Part shown: piece by piece, positions 16,254 through 25,947 of the stretch
How the letters are laid out: every line of letters starts with the position of its first letter
How positions within the stretch are numbered: position 1 is the first letter of the stretch
Assembly: GCA_963720235.1 (NCBI GenBank)
Contig: OY970389.1
Coordinates: 2,666,001-2,730,000, forward strand
Length of the DNA: 64,000 nucleotides
Direction of reading: 5' to 3'
Origin: JACMLC01 sp963720235
GTDB taxonomy: Bacteria > Acidobacteriota > Blastocatellia > Pyrinomonadales > Pyrinomonadaceae
The notes under the pieces: generated by a model
Told to the model about the DNA's origin: nothing
The model's database searches: none
What the model saw: the letters and a program-made list of their open reading frames with translations, nothing else
Translations under genes and position numbers: made by a program

Positions 16254-17657
16254 TTATGCAAGCTCGACTGTCTGGCCGTATTCCGGCGCGTCCACAGTCC
16301 AGCCGAAACGCTCACGTATATGATCTGCCATCGCGGCTGCGGCTTCCGGTTCGCCGTGCGTCGTGAAGGAACGGCGCGGCGCGCCCGGCATCCCTTCGAG
16401 CCAGCGCAAGACCCCTTTCCAATCTGCGTGCGCCGAAAATCCGCCGATGCGCTCAATATGACATTTGACTGGAACCGGCTGGCCCATAATCCTGACCTCT
16501 TTGTGGCCCTCAAGGATTTTTCTCCCGGTCGTCCCGCCCGCCTGATAGCCGACAAAGAGAACCGTCGCATCTTCGTCTGGCAGAATCCTGCGCGCGTGAT
16601 GCATGACGCGCCCGCCCGTCATCATCCCGGACGCGCTGATGATAATGCGCGCGCCTTTCTCTTCATTCAGCCGCTTCGACTCTTCGCGCGAAGAGGCTGT
16701 GACCATCGAGTGCGTCCTCAAGGGATGACGTTTCCGGGAAAGTATGCTGGCATACTCTTCATCCTGCTCTTCCGTGCGATGACTGTAAGCCTGCGTCGCA
16801 GCCGCAGCCATCGGCGAATCAACGCGGACTGGAAGAATTGGAATACGCTTGTCTTCTTCAAGCTCTCGAATCAGATAGAGGATTTCCTGCGTGCGCCCGA
16901 TGGCGAAGGCAGGAATGAGCAAAGGGGCGCGTCGCTCTACCGTCTCGTTGATGATGCGCGTCAGAGCGTCGTCAGGTTTTTCCGGGTCGTGCAGGCGGTC
17001 TCCGTAAGTTGATTCGACGAGCATGTAATCGCAGGCGGGCGGCGGGTCAGGGTCTTTGATAATCGGCTGGTCGTAGTGGCCCAGGTCGCCAGAGAAAAGA
17101 ACTTTTCGGCCCTTGCCATCATCGCCCGCGCCGTCTATCTCGACCAAGACGAGGCTCGCGCCTAAGATGTGGCCCGCGATACGAAAGCCGACACGGATGC
17201 CGGGCGCGACTTCTACGGCCTCGCCTGTGTTCGCCACCGGACGCAGCAGATTAATAGCATCCCTCGCATTATCTTCCGTGTAGAGCGGCAGCGCGGGCTG
17301 ATGCTTCGTCAAGCCATGACGGTTGCGATAATCAGCATCTTCCTCTTGCAGTCGCGCCGCATCTGGCAAGAGTATCTTGAGCAAATCAAGAGTCCCGCGC
17401 GAACAATAGACAGGCTTGTCATAGCCGAGCGCGACGAGGCGCGGCAAGTAGCCTGTATGGTCTATGTGCGCGTGCGTGATGAGTACTGCGTCTAGCGAGC
17501 GCGGGTCAAACGGCGGGTCTTGCCAGTTGCGCTCGCGCAATTCCTTAAAACCCTGAAACAGCCCGCAATCAATGAGCACGCGCCGCCCGTCCGATTCAAT
17601 CAGATACTTTGAGCCGGTGACAGTCCCCACGCCTCCCCAAAATGTCAGAGTCGCCAT
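16254..17657 (-). CDS. Metallo-beta-lactamase/beta-CASP RNA-processing hydrolase
   Basis: The 467-residue protein has the MBL zinc motif LITHAHIDHTGYLPRL (about residues 59-74), further ligands in the FSGDLGHY region, a beta-CASP insert (about 205-380, VESTYGDRLH, SASGMMTGGRVMHHA) and the C-terminal GGFSAHADWKGVLRWL motif. This is the archaeal CPSF/RNase J-like YsH1 group found in many bacteria, generally an endo- or exoribonuclease. Cellular targets are unknown. It is encoded alone. Confidence 0.88.
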   Translation of the reverse strand: MATLTFWGGVGTVTGSKYLIESDGRRVLIDCGLFQGFKELRERNWQDPPFDPRSLDAVLITHAHIDHTGYLPRLVALGYDKPVYCSRGTLDLLKILLPDAARLQEEDADYRNRHGLTKHQPALPLYTEDNARDAINLLRPVANTGEAVEVAPGIRVGFRIAGHILGASLVLVEIDGAGDDGKGRKVLFSGDLGHYDQPIIKDPDPPPACDYMLVESTYGDRLHDPEKPDDALTRIINETVERRAPLLIPAFAIGRTQEILYLIRELEEDKRIPILPVRVDSPMAAAATQAYSHRTEEQDEEYASILSRKRHPLRTHSMVTASSREESKRLNEEKGARIIISASGMMTGGRVMHHARRILPDEDATVLFVGYQAGGTTGRKILEGHKEVRIMGQPVPVKCHIERIGGFSAHADWKGVLRWLEGMPGAPRRSFTTHGEPEAAAAMADHIRERFGWTVDAPEYGQTVELA

Positions 17658-17755
17658 GCGCTCTCCCTTTTGAAAAATAGATTTTACTAAGCGATGAAAG
17701 GATTCTACACTTTCTGATTAAACGAGTCACATAAAAGCTGCTAAAAGCAACCCAC

Positions 17756-17856
17756 GTTTCACGCAAAGGCGCAAAGAAAGGAAAGACTCAAGCTCGCAAA
17801 GAAGACATATTCCTCTTTGCGTCTTCTGTTTTCTCCTTTGCGCCTTTGCGCGAAAC
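17756..17856. repeat. 8-nt gcaaag hairpin
   Basis: Arms gtttcacgcaaaggcgcaaa (17756-17775) and the matching complement ending gcgcgaaac (17856) enclose a loop with a second smaller gcaaagaag/cttctg pair. It lies between divergent genes. Confidence 0.75.
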
Positions 17857-17909
17857 TTCCTGCAAAACCGACACAGGCCAGCGTCTTTCTTTGCGGGGCG
17901 AATCAATTA

Positions 17910-17938
17910 TTCCAACGCGCAAGTCTTTACAGTATGAT
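17910..17938 (+). promoter_or_regulatory. Putative sigma-70 promoter of the M48 peptidase gene
   Basis: TTCCAA at 17910-17915 and TATGAT at 17933-17938 are 17 bp apart. The -10 box is good and the -35 box is fair. It lies about 80 bases ahead of the ATG at 18020. Confidence 0.45.
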
Positions 17939-18019
17939 GTAGCGCACAAGAGAGCAGGTCGAGAAAGCCCCGCGACCTGATTTGAATAAAAGCTGACCCG
18001 AAGGAGTTCAGAAAAACAG

Positions 18020-18913
18020 ATGAAGCGCCTATCCCCTATTCGCCATCAATTCCTAGTCATCACACTGGCCCTGCTACTCGCGCCGACACTGGCCGCCGCG
18101 CAACAAAAAGATAACCTGACCGTGCCGCCAGTCGGCTCTCCCATCAACGCTGTGATTGACCTCGGCTCGTCCGTGCTCAATACAGCCGCAGGCTATGTTG
18201 ACGTTGACCCTTATTCGCAGTTTCGTGATGCGCGCTACTCAAACGAAGGACTCTTGAGCGAGCGCGATGAGATAAAGCTCGGCAACCAGCTACACACGGA
18301 AGTCGGCAAGAAATACAAGCTGACGAACGAAGGACAGGCACGCGCCAATCGCATCGGCCAGAGAATGGCGCGCGCGAGTTTGCGTCCCAATCTCAATTAT
18401 CAATTTCACGTCATACGCGACAAAGAGCTCAACGCCTTTGCCACGCCCGGCGGACACATCTACATCACGACGGCTCTCATGAATCTGGCAAACGATGACG
18501 AGTTGGCATCCGTGCTCGCGCACGAAGTCGGCCATGTCGTCGCGCGCCACAGCTTGAAGACTTTGCAACAGTCGCAGATGCTCGGCGGGATTGCAGACCT
18601 GATAGGCTCTGTGACGGGCGTGGCAGGCGAGACCGCGGGACAACTCGGCACGATGGCCGCGAGTATTGTTGCGAGTGGCCTGCTCTCCATACATAACCGC
18701 GAAGAAGAGCGCGAGGCGGATTTTCTAGGCGTGCGCGGGATGTCAAAGGCTGGCTTTAGCACAGAAGGCATGGTGACGATGTTCCAGAAAATCCAGCGCA
18801 TCAGTCCTTCAAATCCTGACATCATCGGCTCGATTTTCTCAGACCACCCGGACGTGCAGGAACGCATAGACAACACGCGCTATGAAATCCGTCGCATGCG
18901 CGGACGCAGGTAA
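18020..18913 (+). CDS. M48-family metallopeptidase, exported
   Basis: The 297-residue protein has a signal peptide (residues about 8-30, FLVITLALLLAPTLAAAQQ) and an M48 protease domain with the zinc site LAHEVGHVVARHS (about residues 170-182) and the third ligand in EEEREADFLGVRGM (about 234-247). It resembles BepA/LoiP-type periplasmic quality-control proteases that act on outer-membrane protein assembly. The ribosome site AAGGAG lies upstream. Downstream a tandem-repeat hairpin follows, then genes on the other strand. Confidence 0.9.
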   Translation: MKRLSPIRHQFLVITLALLLAPTLAAAQQKDNLTVPPVGSPINAVIDLGSSVLNTAAGYVDVDPYSQFRDARYSNEGLLSERDEIKLGNQLHTEVGKKYKLTNEGQARANRIGQRMARASLRPNLNYQFHVIRDKELNAFATPGGHIYITTALMNLANDDELASVLAHEVGHVVARHSLKTLQQSQMLGGIADLIGSVTGVAGETAGQLGTMAASIVASGLLSIHNREEEREADFLGVRGMSKAGFSTEGMVTMFQKIQRISPSNPDIIGSIFSDHPDVQERIDNTRYEIRRMRGRR

Positions 18914-18927
18914 ATAAAAGACACGTC

Positions 18928-18999
18928 TCCCGCAAAGGCGCAAAGGCGCAAAGAAAGACTTGCTTGTCTTCTTTGCGCCTTTGCGTCTTTGCGGGAAAT
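18928..18999. repeat. 8-nt gcaaag hairpin, near-perfect
   Basis: The arms cccgcaaaggcgcaaaggcg (18928 on) and its complement (18969-18999) are nearly perfect over about 28 bp with a loop of only about 10 nt. It lies between convergent genes and is a strong terminator candidate. Confidence 0.8.
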
Positions 19000-19025
19000 T
19001 CTTTCTTTAATATCTCAAACGAAAT

Positions 19026-19505
19026 TTAAGTTGAGAGTGCTGACTCTTCTGTCTCAATCACAGTTCTTTCTGTCCGACGCAAACGCGGCCAGCCGAAGAT
19101 GACCAGCCCGGCGGGAACGAGTAGAGCTAAATTCCTGAGAGCGGTCGAGACTCCCAACTGGCTGCCGATAATCCCTCCGAAACATCCGCATTCGAGCCCC
19201 TCGAAATTGTTCAGCCCGAATCTGTAATAAAGAGCGTAAGCGGAAAAACCTATCAACAGCGCGGCCACGAGCAGCGCGCCGAGCCGCACAGTGCGCGGCC
19301 ACAGGAGCAGCAAGACTCCCAACAACTCTGTCCCGATGACGGCGACAGCCACAGGCACAGCCCAACGCTCTCCGACCAGATAAGGCATGTTGACAAAAAA
19401 GCTCTGCTTCGGGTCGTTGATAAAATAGAGCTTCGCCACGACCGCGAAGAGAAACAACGCGGCCAGACCAAACCGGCTGATTTGTACAAGCACTTTGAGA
19501 AGCAT
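19026..19505 (-). CDS. MauE/DoxX-family membrane protein
   Basis: The 159-residue protein has four hydrophobic helices (about 8-25, 45-72, 75-95, 120-142). A conserved ECGCFGG motif (about residues 106-112) sits between helices 3 and 4, as in MauE/DoxX-like redox membrane proteins thought to feed electrons for disulfide formation. Its partner oxidoreductase is not next to it. It follows sucC on the same strand with an 80-bp gap filled by a repeat. Confidence 0.8.
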   Translation of the reverse strand: MLLKVLVQISRFGLAALFLFAVVAKLYFINDPKQSFFVNMPYLVGERWAVPVAVAVIGTELLGVLLLLWPRTVRLGALLVAALLIGFSAYALYYRFGLNNFEGLECGCFGGIIGSQLGVSTALRNLALLVPAGLVIFGWPRLRRTERTVIETEESALST

Positions 19506-19515
19506 GGCGAAAATA

Positions 19516-19584
19516 TTTTCTCATTGACTCATTTGCTCATTTACTCATTGAAAAATGGATAAATGAGAAAATGAATCAATCTCC

Positions 19585-19585
<1 letters not shown>
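19516..19585. repeat. 7-nt tandem-repeat hairpin (actcatt type)
   Basis: The array tcattgactcatttgctcat (19520 on) pairs with aaatggataaatgagaaaat (19553 on). It lies between sucC and the MauE-like gene and touches the sucC stop codon. Confidence 0.6.
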
Positions 19586-20745
<1,160 letters not shown>

Positions 20746-20827
20746 GCCACAGCTCCTCGCTCAACAAAACGGATTGACAAAAGCTTGACTGCCGAAAATG
20801 TCTGTTTGAAAGCCGAGTGTAGCCGAG

Positions 20828-20905
20828 AAAATGCAAAATGAAAAATGTAAAATGCAAAATGGAAGACGGTTCTTATCTTTGCATTTTTTATTTTTAGTTT
20901 TGTAT
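20828..20905. repeat. 7-nt tandem-repeat array (aaatgca type)
   Basis: Units aaatgca, aaatgaa, aaatgta, aaatgca, aaatgga run from 20828 to about 20862 and are followed by a T-rich, partly complementary arm (20874-20905). It lies in the gap between the divergent sucC and osmC-like genes. Confidence 0.6.
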
Positions 20906-20984
20906 TCATCTGCGCTATCGTGCACATGCTTCATTTCCTCGCGATGCGTCCTTAAAATTCTTTTTCGGAGAAAGGTGGAAAAAG

Positions 20985-21410
20985 ATGAGCGAGGTGATAG
21001 TCACTTCTTTAATGAATCTACAGAACGAAGTTCGCTATGGCGAGCACCAGACGCTGTTGATTGACGAGCCAGCGAATCTCGGCGGCGACGGGGCCGGGCC
21101 AGACCCTTACACGCTGCTGCTTGCCGCGCTCGGCGGATGCATCTCCATGACGGTCACGATGTATGCGCGCCGGAAACAGTGGCCGCTCGAACGTGTCACA
21201 GTCCGACTGCGCCAGCAGAGGATTCACGCGAAAGATTGCGCAGAGTGCACGGAGAACACAGAAGGCTATGTCCATCGCATCGAACGCGCCGTCGCGTTCG
21301 AGGGCGATTTGACGGACGAGCAGAGCGCGCGCCTGCAAGAGATTGCACACAAATGTCCCGTCCACAAAATGCTGACTTCGGAAATTGTTGTGACGGAGTT
21401 GAAGGATTAA
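20985..21410 (+). CDS. OsmC-family protein
   Basis: The 141-residue protein has the OsmC/Ohr fold. LLLAALGGCISMTVTMYARR (about residues 42-61) holds the first redox Cys and HKCPVHKMLTSE (about 122-133) the second. The family reduces organic hydroperoxides with a Cys pair. It resembles the YhfA-like branch. The start is behind GAGAAAGGTGG. It is a single gene; a long-hairpin element begins at its stop codon. Confidence 0.88.
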   Translation: MSEVIVTSLMNLQNEVRYGEHQTLLIDEPANLGGDGAGPDPYTLLLAALGGCISMTVTMYARRKQWPLERVTVRLRQQRIHAKDCAECTENTEGYVHRIERAVAFEGDLTDEQSARLQEIAHKCPVHKMLTSEIVVTELKD

Positions 21411-21528
21411 AATTGAGTGTCATCCGGTGCGCCCTCCCTGACGGTCGGGCTACTGCCCCGGTGCTCACTGTTGCGGGGCAGTAGCCCGACCGTCAGGGAG
21501 GGCGCACTCAAGTGCAAACAGCTATAAG
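21409..21528. repeat. 130-bp long-hairpin element, copy 2
   Basis: The inverted arms gcgccctccctgacggtcgg (21430 on) and its complement (to 21505) have about 30 perfectly paired bases. The flanks attgagtgtcatccgg and cactcaagtgcaaa.agctataa match copy 3 in the opposite orientation and, less closely, copy 1. Confidence 0.8.
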
Positions 21529-21545
21529 CTTTCGTCAAATGACAA

Positions 21546-21578
21546 AGAGCCTTCAACTTGTTTCAAGTTGAAGGCTCT
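21546..21578 (-). terminator. Terminator behind the tRNA gene
   Basis: On the minus strand gagccttcaactt is paired with aagttgaaggctc over 13 bp with a five-base loop, followed by TTTGTC. It ends 11 bases past the tRNA 3' end. Confidence 0.75.
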
Positions 21579-21588
21579 TATGAGCACA

Positions 21589-21662
21589 TCGGGACGGCGA
21601 GATTCGAACTCACGGCCTCTTCCACCCCAAGGAAGCGCGCTACCAGGCTGCGCCACGTCCCG
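21589..21662 (-). tRNA. tRNA-Pro (anticodon GGG)
   Basis: The minus strand folds as a full cloverleaf: acceptor CGGGACG/CGTCCCG, D arm GCGC...GCGC with AGCCTGGTA, anticodon arm CTTCC-TTGGGGT-GGAAG, T arm GTGAG-TTCGAAT-CTCGC, discriminator A. The anticodon GGG reads proline codons. CCA is not encoded. Confidence 0.95.
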
Positions 21663-21744
21663 TCATTAGCTCCATTAGTATCTCTGGAAAAATATTTTTG
21701 TCAAATGTGACGGGCGGGTCGTTTGCAGGTAGATGAAAGGCAAG

Positions 21745-22263
21745 CTATTTGCCGCGCTGCCGCAACTCTGTATCGCCAGCATTGAGGATTGAGAGAAGTT
21801 CGCGCAACTGTCCCGCGAGTTGATTGAGAGAGCTGCGCTGGTCTGTCGTCATCGGACGCACAGCTTCAACAGCATGCGCTTCATCCACCAATGCATGTGC
21901 TTCTGCGAGCGTGTTGGCGGGCGTTTGATATGCGTTCGGCACAGAAGCAGGCGCGGGTGTCTGCGCGCTCATCTCAGGCGTCACGACCTTGAGCTTGCTT
22001 GCGCCGCGCAGTTCCGCCGCCAGCTTCTTCTTGGCTCCTGCAATCGTGTACTGGTCATCGTAGAGCAGCTCTTTAATCCGCAGCGCAATCTCTACATCGC
22101 GCTTGCGATAAGTGCGCTGCCCTGCGCGATTCTTCTGCGGCGAGAGCATTGGAAACTCTGACTCCCAGTAGCGCAGGACGTGCGCCTGCACGCCCGTCAA
22201 ATCGCAGACTTCACCGATTTTGAAGAAGAGCTTTTCGGGGATGGCGACTGCGGCATGGTTCAT
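21745..22263 (-). CDS. MerR-family transcriptional regulator
   Basis: The HTH region KLFFKIGEVCDLTGVQAHVL RYWESEFPML is followed by PQKNRAGQRTYRKRDVEIAL and a short effector region. It resembles the HspR-like/YcgE-type MerR group that lacks the metal cysteines. I place the start at ATG 22263 (MNHAAVAIPEK), which has GAGGT upstream; the frame is open to 22323. A C-terminal helical tail of about 80 residues follows. The regulated genes are not evident. Confidence 0.8.
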   Translation of the reverse strand: MNHAAVAIPEKLFFKIGEVCDLTGVQAHVLRYWESEFPMLSPQKNRAGQRTYRKRDVEIALRIKELLYDDQYTIAGAKKKLAAELRGASKLKVVTPEMSAQTPAPASVPNAYQTPANTLAEAHALVDEAHAVEAVRPMTTDQRSSLNQLAGQLRELLSILNAGDTELRQRGK

Positions 22264-22497
22264 AATCCGGGAGACCTCACCATCAAAAGCAATAAGAATT
22301 GCTCTCGTTGACTGCTCTACCAACTAGAAGGAAAGCGCGAAGCGGGACGCTGGCGCGCACAACCGATCAAAACCTGTGGCCCATGTTACTCGCGCCGCCT
22401 AATAGTGTCAATGCTTATATTTCCAGACATTTATGTGCGAAATAACATTAAGTGCCGTCTTATCTATTCTCGCGCTGCTTGAGCAAAAAGAAAGACA

Positions 22498-22608
22498 GTT
22501 TCCCGCAAAGGCGCAAAGGCGCAAAGAAGACCGCAAAGAGTTGAATAGCTTTTCATCTTGAATAATTTCTTCGCGCCTTCTTTGCGCCTTTGCGCCTTTG
22601 CGGGAGAT
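22498..22608. repeat. 8-nt gcaaag hairpin
   Basis: Arms tttcccgcaaaggcgcaaag (22499 on) and the complement ending gcgggaga (22607). The loop repeats the theme once more (gaccgcaaagag). It lies between divergent genes and ends some 50 bp upstream of the aminotransferase promoter. Confidence 0.8.
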
Positions 22609-22659
22609 TCTTTCGTACAGCTTATTTACTAGAACTTCAAACCGAACCACTAACGCCTT

Positions 22660-22688
22660 TTGCTTCATCTTGCGTGGCAAGCTATAAT
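22660..22688 (+). promoter_or_regulatory. Sigma-70 promoter of the aminotransferase gene
   Basis: TTGCTT (22660-22665) and a perfect TATAAT (22683-22688) are separated by exactly 17 bp. Transcription would begin near 22695, so the real start codon must lie downstream of that. Confidence 0.65.
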
Positions 22689-22736
22689 CCATTTTCTTTT
22701 CCTACGCCTGTATCCGTTTTGGAGGTTCACCTGATA

Positions 22737-23909
22737 GTGTCTTCTACGTCTTCGACTGCGTTTCGTCTTGCCTCGCGTCTGGATGAGGTCGGGTTTTCTG
22801 ACATCGTCAAAATTCGTAACAAGATTATGGAGCTGCGCGCGGCTGGCGCATCCGTCTATCAATTCGAGGGCGGCAAGCCTTACAACAACACGCCGGATTA
22901 CATCAAGGAAGCTATGACACGCGCGCTCGCGGATAATAAGACGCGCTATGCTCCTTCGTCCGGCATCAAGGAGTTGCGCGCGGCCATCGCTGACAAACTG
23001 CTTGAGCGAAATCGTATCAAGGCTCAGGCCGAAGACGTGATTGTTTTGAACGGCGGGATGCAGGGACTCTTCGGCGCGTTTCAATCCGTCGTCAATCCTG
23101 AAGAAGAAGTGCTGGTCTTCTCGCCTTACTGGACACCAATCAAAGATTTGATTTCACACTGTCGCGGCAAGACCGTGCTGGTCTCAACCGAAGATGCGCG
23201 CCGCGACGGATTCGTAGAGACTCTGACCCGGCACTTGACCGCAAAGACGCGCGCCATCTACTACAACACGCCGCAGAATCCGACAGGCATTGTCTACACA
23301 CTTGATGAAGCAGAAGCCGTCGCGCGCTTTGCCAGAGAGCACGATTTGATTGTTATCGCGGACGAAGCTTATGAAGACCTCGTGTACGAAGGCGAGCATG
23401 TTTCCATAGCTTCGCTTGAAGGCATGATGGAGAGAACTATTACCTGCTACACGCTCTCGAAATCCTACGCGATGACAGGGTGGCGACTGGGCTATGCTGT
23501 GGCGACCGAGCCGTGGATGACTGGCATGCGCAAGACGCTTTTGTATTCGACCAACGGAGTCTCGACGCCTACGCAGTGGGCCGCACTCGCAGCCTTCACA
23601 CAGAAATCCGACTTTCTCGAAAAATCGCGCGCGGCTTACAGAGAGCGACGCGACCTTTTGCTCGCAGGATTAAACGAGCTTGGGCTGCCTTGCGAGAGTC
23701 CGGCGGGAGCCTTCTATGCCTTCCCGGATGTTTCGCGCATCAGCACGGATAGCCGCGAAGCCGCAGACATCCTGCTTGAGCGCGCACAGGTCGCCACAAT
23801 CCCAGGCATAGTCTTTGGCCCACACGGCGATGGTCACCTGCGCTTCTCTTTCTCCACTTCGCTCGAAACCATAGAGGGCGGACTCGACTCGCTGAGAAAG
23901 AAACTTTAA
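22737..23909 (+). CDS. PLP-dependent class I/II aminotransferase
   Basis: I start at GTG 22737, which has GGAGGT at 22721-22726 and follows the promoter at 22660-22688. The frame is open to 22590, but that part would precede transcription. The protein of about 390 residues shows the fold type I pattern: PLP ring stacking and phosphate motifs, NTPQNPTGIVY (substrate Asn), VIADEAYEDLVYEG, the Schiff-base Lys in CYTLSKSYAMTGWRLGYA, and the C-terminal Arg in HLRFSFSTS. It is of the aspartate/aromatic aminotransferase type; the exact substrate is not readable. It lies 19 bp ahead of the thiL reading frame. Confidence 0.9.
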   Translation: MSSTSSTAFRLASRLDEVGFSDIVKIRNKIMELRAAGASVYQFEGGKPYNNTPDYIKEAMTRALADNKTRYAPSSGIKELRAAIADKLLERNRIKAQAEDVIVLNGGMQGLFGAFQSVVNPEEEVLVFSPYWTPIKDLISHCRGKTVLVSTEDARRDGFVETLTRHLTAKTRAIYYNTPQNPTGIVYTLDEAEAVARFAREHDLIVIADEAYEDLVYEGEHVSIASLEGMMERTITCYTLSKSYAMTGWRLGYAVATEPWMTGMRKTLLYSTNGVSTPTQWAALAAFTQKSDFLEKSRAAYRERRDLLLAGLNELGLPCESPAGAFYAFPDVSRISTDSREAADILLERAQVATIPGIVFGPHGDGHLRFSFSTSLETIEGGLDSLRKKL

Positions 23910-23914
23910 ACGCA

Positions 23915-24087
23915 GTGATGAGTGATGAATGATGAGTGATGAGATAAGAGATAAAAGCTCTGTGTCTCGCAAACGTCATTCATCCCGCAAGCCATCTTCA
24001 TCGAGCGAGTTTGATTTCATCAATCGCATCAAACGACGCGCACACGAACACAGAAACATTTCTACAGCTTTACACTCATCACTCATC
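23915..24087. repeat. 7-nt repeat pair that overlaps the 5' part of thiL
   Basis: gtgatgagtgatgaatgatg (23917 on) covers the intergenic gap and the first codons. actcatcactcatcc (24070-24084) is its complement and lies within the coding sequence, where it encodes HSSLI just before the conserved GIGDDAAVL. See the thiL entry. Confidence 0.6.
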
Positions 24088-25047
24088 CAAGGCATCGGCG
24101 ATGATGCAGCCGTTCTGCGTCCAGCCGCAGGCCGTGAGATGGTCTTGACCGCAGACCTCCTTGTCGAAGAGATAGACTTTCGCCGCGAGTGGATGTTGCC
24201 GCGTCTGCTGGGCCACAAAGCTCTCGCGGTTTCGCTCTCGGACATTGCAGCGATGGGAGCGCGTGCGCGTTGGGCTTTGCTCTCAATCGGCATTCCGCAA
24301 AAAATCTGGGAGACGGATTTTGCCGAAGAATTTTACGAAGGCTTCTTTGCGCTGGCAGAGACGCATCAGGTCACGCTCATCGGCGGCGACGTGTCGCGCA
24401 CGCCTGAACACATCGTCATTGACTCCATCGTTGCCGGCGATGTGAAGCGCAATCGCTCAGTTCTACGCACGGGCGCACGCGCGGGCGACCATCTCTTTGT
24501 GACCGGAACTTTAGGCGGCGCGGCAGCCGGGCTGAAATTGTTAGAGCAAGGCGCGCGTTTGAAGAAGAGCAAAGCGCGGACGCTTAAAGAGCGCGCTGTA
24601 GAAGAGTTGCTGCTCAAGCACTTGCAACCGGAGCCGCGCATGAGTTGGGGCGCGCTGCTCTCAGAACAAAGGCTTGCCACAGCGATGATAGACATCAGCG
24701 ATGGTCTCTCGTCAGACCTCGCGCACCTGTGCGAAGCGAGCGGTGTTGGCGCGCTCATAGATGCCGCGCGCATCCCTTTGGACGAGGCTTTGACGCAATT
24801 AGGCAAGCATGATTTTGACGCGCTTTCTCTTGCGCTTAACGGCGGCGAGGATTTCGAGTTGCTCTTTACGATTAGCCCGAAAAATCTCAAGCGGCTTCCA
24901 ACCAAGATTGATGGCGTGCGCATCCATTACATTGGAGATGTATTGGACAAAGAGCGCGGCATCAAGCTGGCGGCGAATGGACGACAGGCAAGGTTGCAGG
25001 CGTCAGGGTTCTCGCACTTTTCGGCCACTGCGCAAGGCGATGTTTGA
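23929..25047 (+). CDS. thiL: Thiamine-monophosphate kinase
   Basis: The frame gives 372 residues, longer than the usual 320-350. The conserved core starts at EFDFINRIKRRA and continues with GIGDDAAVLRP (metal and ATP Asp), LTADLLVEEIDFR, DIAAMGARARWALLSIGIP, LIGGDVSRTP and MIDISDGLSSDLAHLCE, the ThiL pattern (final phosphorylation to thiamine pyrophosphate). The N-terminal ~30 residues and the STALHSSLI stretch ahead of GIGDD are encoded by 7-nt repeat arms, so the protein seems to have absorbed a repeat insertion in frame. The exact start is uncertain. Confidence 0.88.
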   Translation: MMSDEIRDKSSVSRKRHSSRKPSSSSEFDFINRIKRRAHEHRNISTALHSSLIQGIGDDAAVLRPAAGREMVLTADLLVEEIDFRREWMLPRLLGHKALAVSLSDIAAMGARARWALLSIGIPQKIWETDFAEEFYEGFFALAETHQVTLIGGDVSRTPEHIVIDSIVAGDVKRNRSVLRTGARAGDHLFVTGTLGGAAAGLKLLEQGARLKKSKARTLKERAVEELLLKHLQPEPRMSWGALLSEQRLATAMIDISDGLSSDLAHLCEASGVGALIDAARIPLDEALTQLGKHDFDALSLALNGGEDFELLFTISPKNLKRLPTKIDGVRIHYIGDVLDKERGIKLAANGRQARLQASGFSHFSATAQGDV

Positions 25048-25133
25048 CTACCTCGCTCTACACAGCCTAGACTCTGCGTAGCCGTTCATAAAGCTTGCTT
25101 GAATTTGCGGCGCGCTTCTCACATGGAGCGAAT

Positions 25134-25916
25134 ATGAAAACAATCAAGCCATTAGTCACCATTATTTTTCTGCTCTCAGCTTTTGCATGCATCCCGCAGG
25201 CGCATAATGCAGAGCCGCGTCCGGGCGTTGCTCAATCGCAGGCTTCTATCATCAAGTATGACGAATATAGCGACCTGACTCCGGCGGATGAGGAAGCGCG
25301 ACTCAAGACCTTTGCCAATCAGTTGCAGAGCGACCCTCAAGCGCGTGCTTATGTTTTCGTCTATTCCGGCAGGCGCGTTAATATCTCCAGATTAAATGAG
25401 GGTCAGGTGAAAGCCGAAAGCGTTAAGAATTACCTGATGGAAGAGTTGCAAATCAACGGTGACCGCATTGCAGCCTTCAACATCGGGCGTCGCGAATCTC
25501 TCACTGTCGAATTGTATTTATACAAAGATACTCAAGCATGGCCTTCAATCATCTCAACCGTGACGAATGAGCAAGTTGAATTTGTTGATGCTCAACTGCG
25601 CCCGTTGAAGACTATTCTCAAATCAACTCAAGAAACGATAGATTCGGTCTTGAAGCCGGTCGAGGTTGTTTATCCGCCCATCGCACACATGGCGCGCGTC
25701 GGAGACGCAGAGATTTCGGTGAGAATCATCATTGGCGAAGACGGCAATGTTATCGAAACTCTGCCGCTCAACGGTCATCCATTATTAAGAGCCGCCGCCG
25801 CTAAGGCCACGCGCGGGTGGAAGTTTAAGCCCACGTTAAGTGAGGGTAAACCGAGCAAAGTAGATGGCAGTGTCATCATCAGCTTTAAGATGCCTCCGCC
25901 GCTAAAGTTTAACTAA
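25134..25916 (+). CDS. Exported protein with a TonB-type C-terminal domain
   Basis: The start is ATG 25134; the upstream 13 codons in frame lack support. The 260-residue protein has a signal peptide (about 5-20, with AFACIPQ, a possible but weak lipobox), a middle region resembling an OmpA-like alpha/beta fold (QARAYVFVYSGRRVNISRLN, RRESLTVELYLY), and a C-terminal TonB_C-like domain (about 185-258, VYPPIAHMARVGDAEISVRI, GHPLLRAAAAKATRGWKFKP). Such lone TonB-like proteins occur often in this phylum. It probably sits at the envelope. Confidence 0.75.
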   Translation: MKTIKPLVTIIFLLSAFACIPQAHNAEPRPGVAQSQASIIKYDEYSDLTPADEEARLKTFANQLQSDPQARAYVFVYSGRRVNISRLNEGQVKAESVKNYLMEELQINGDRIAAFNIGRRESLTVELYLYKDTQAWPSIISTVTNEQVEFVDAQLRPLKTILKSTQETIDSVLKPVEVVYPPIAHMARVGDAEISVRIIIGEDGNVIETLPLNGHPLLRAAAAKATRGWKFKPTLSEGKPSKVDGSVIISFKMPPPLKFN

Positions 25917-25947
25917 GATTTCATTTCGCACAATACAATTCTTCCCA

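Noticed and set aside
22590..22736. N-terminal extension of the aminotransferase
   Set aside because: The extension would be upstream of the promoter at 22660-22688, and a GTG at 22737 has a GGAGGT site and fits the family length.
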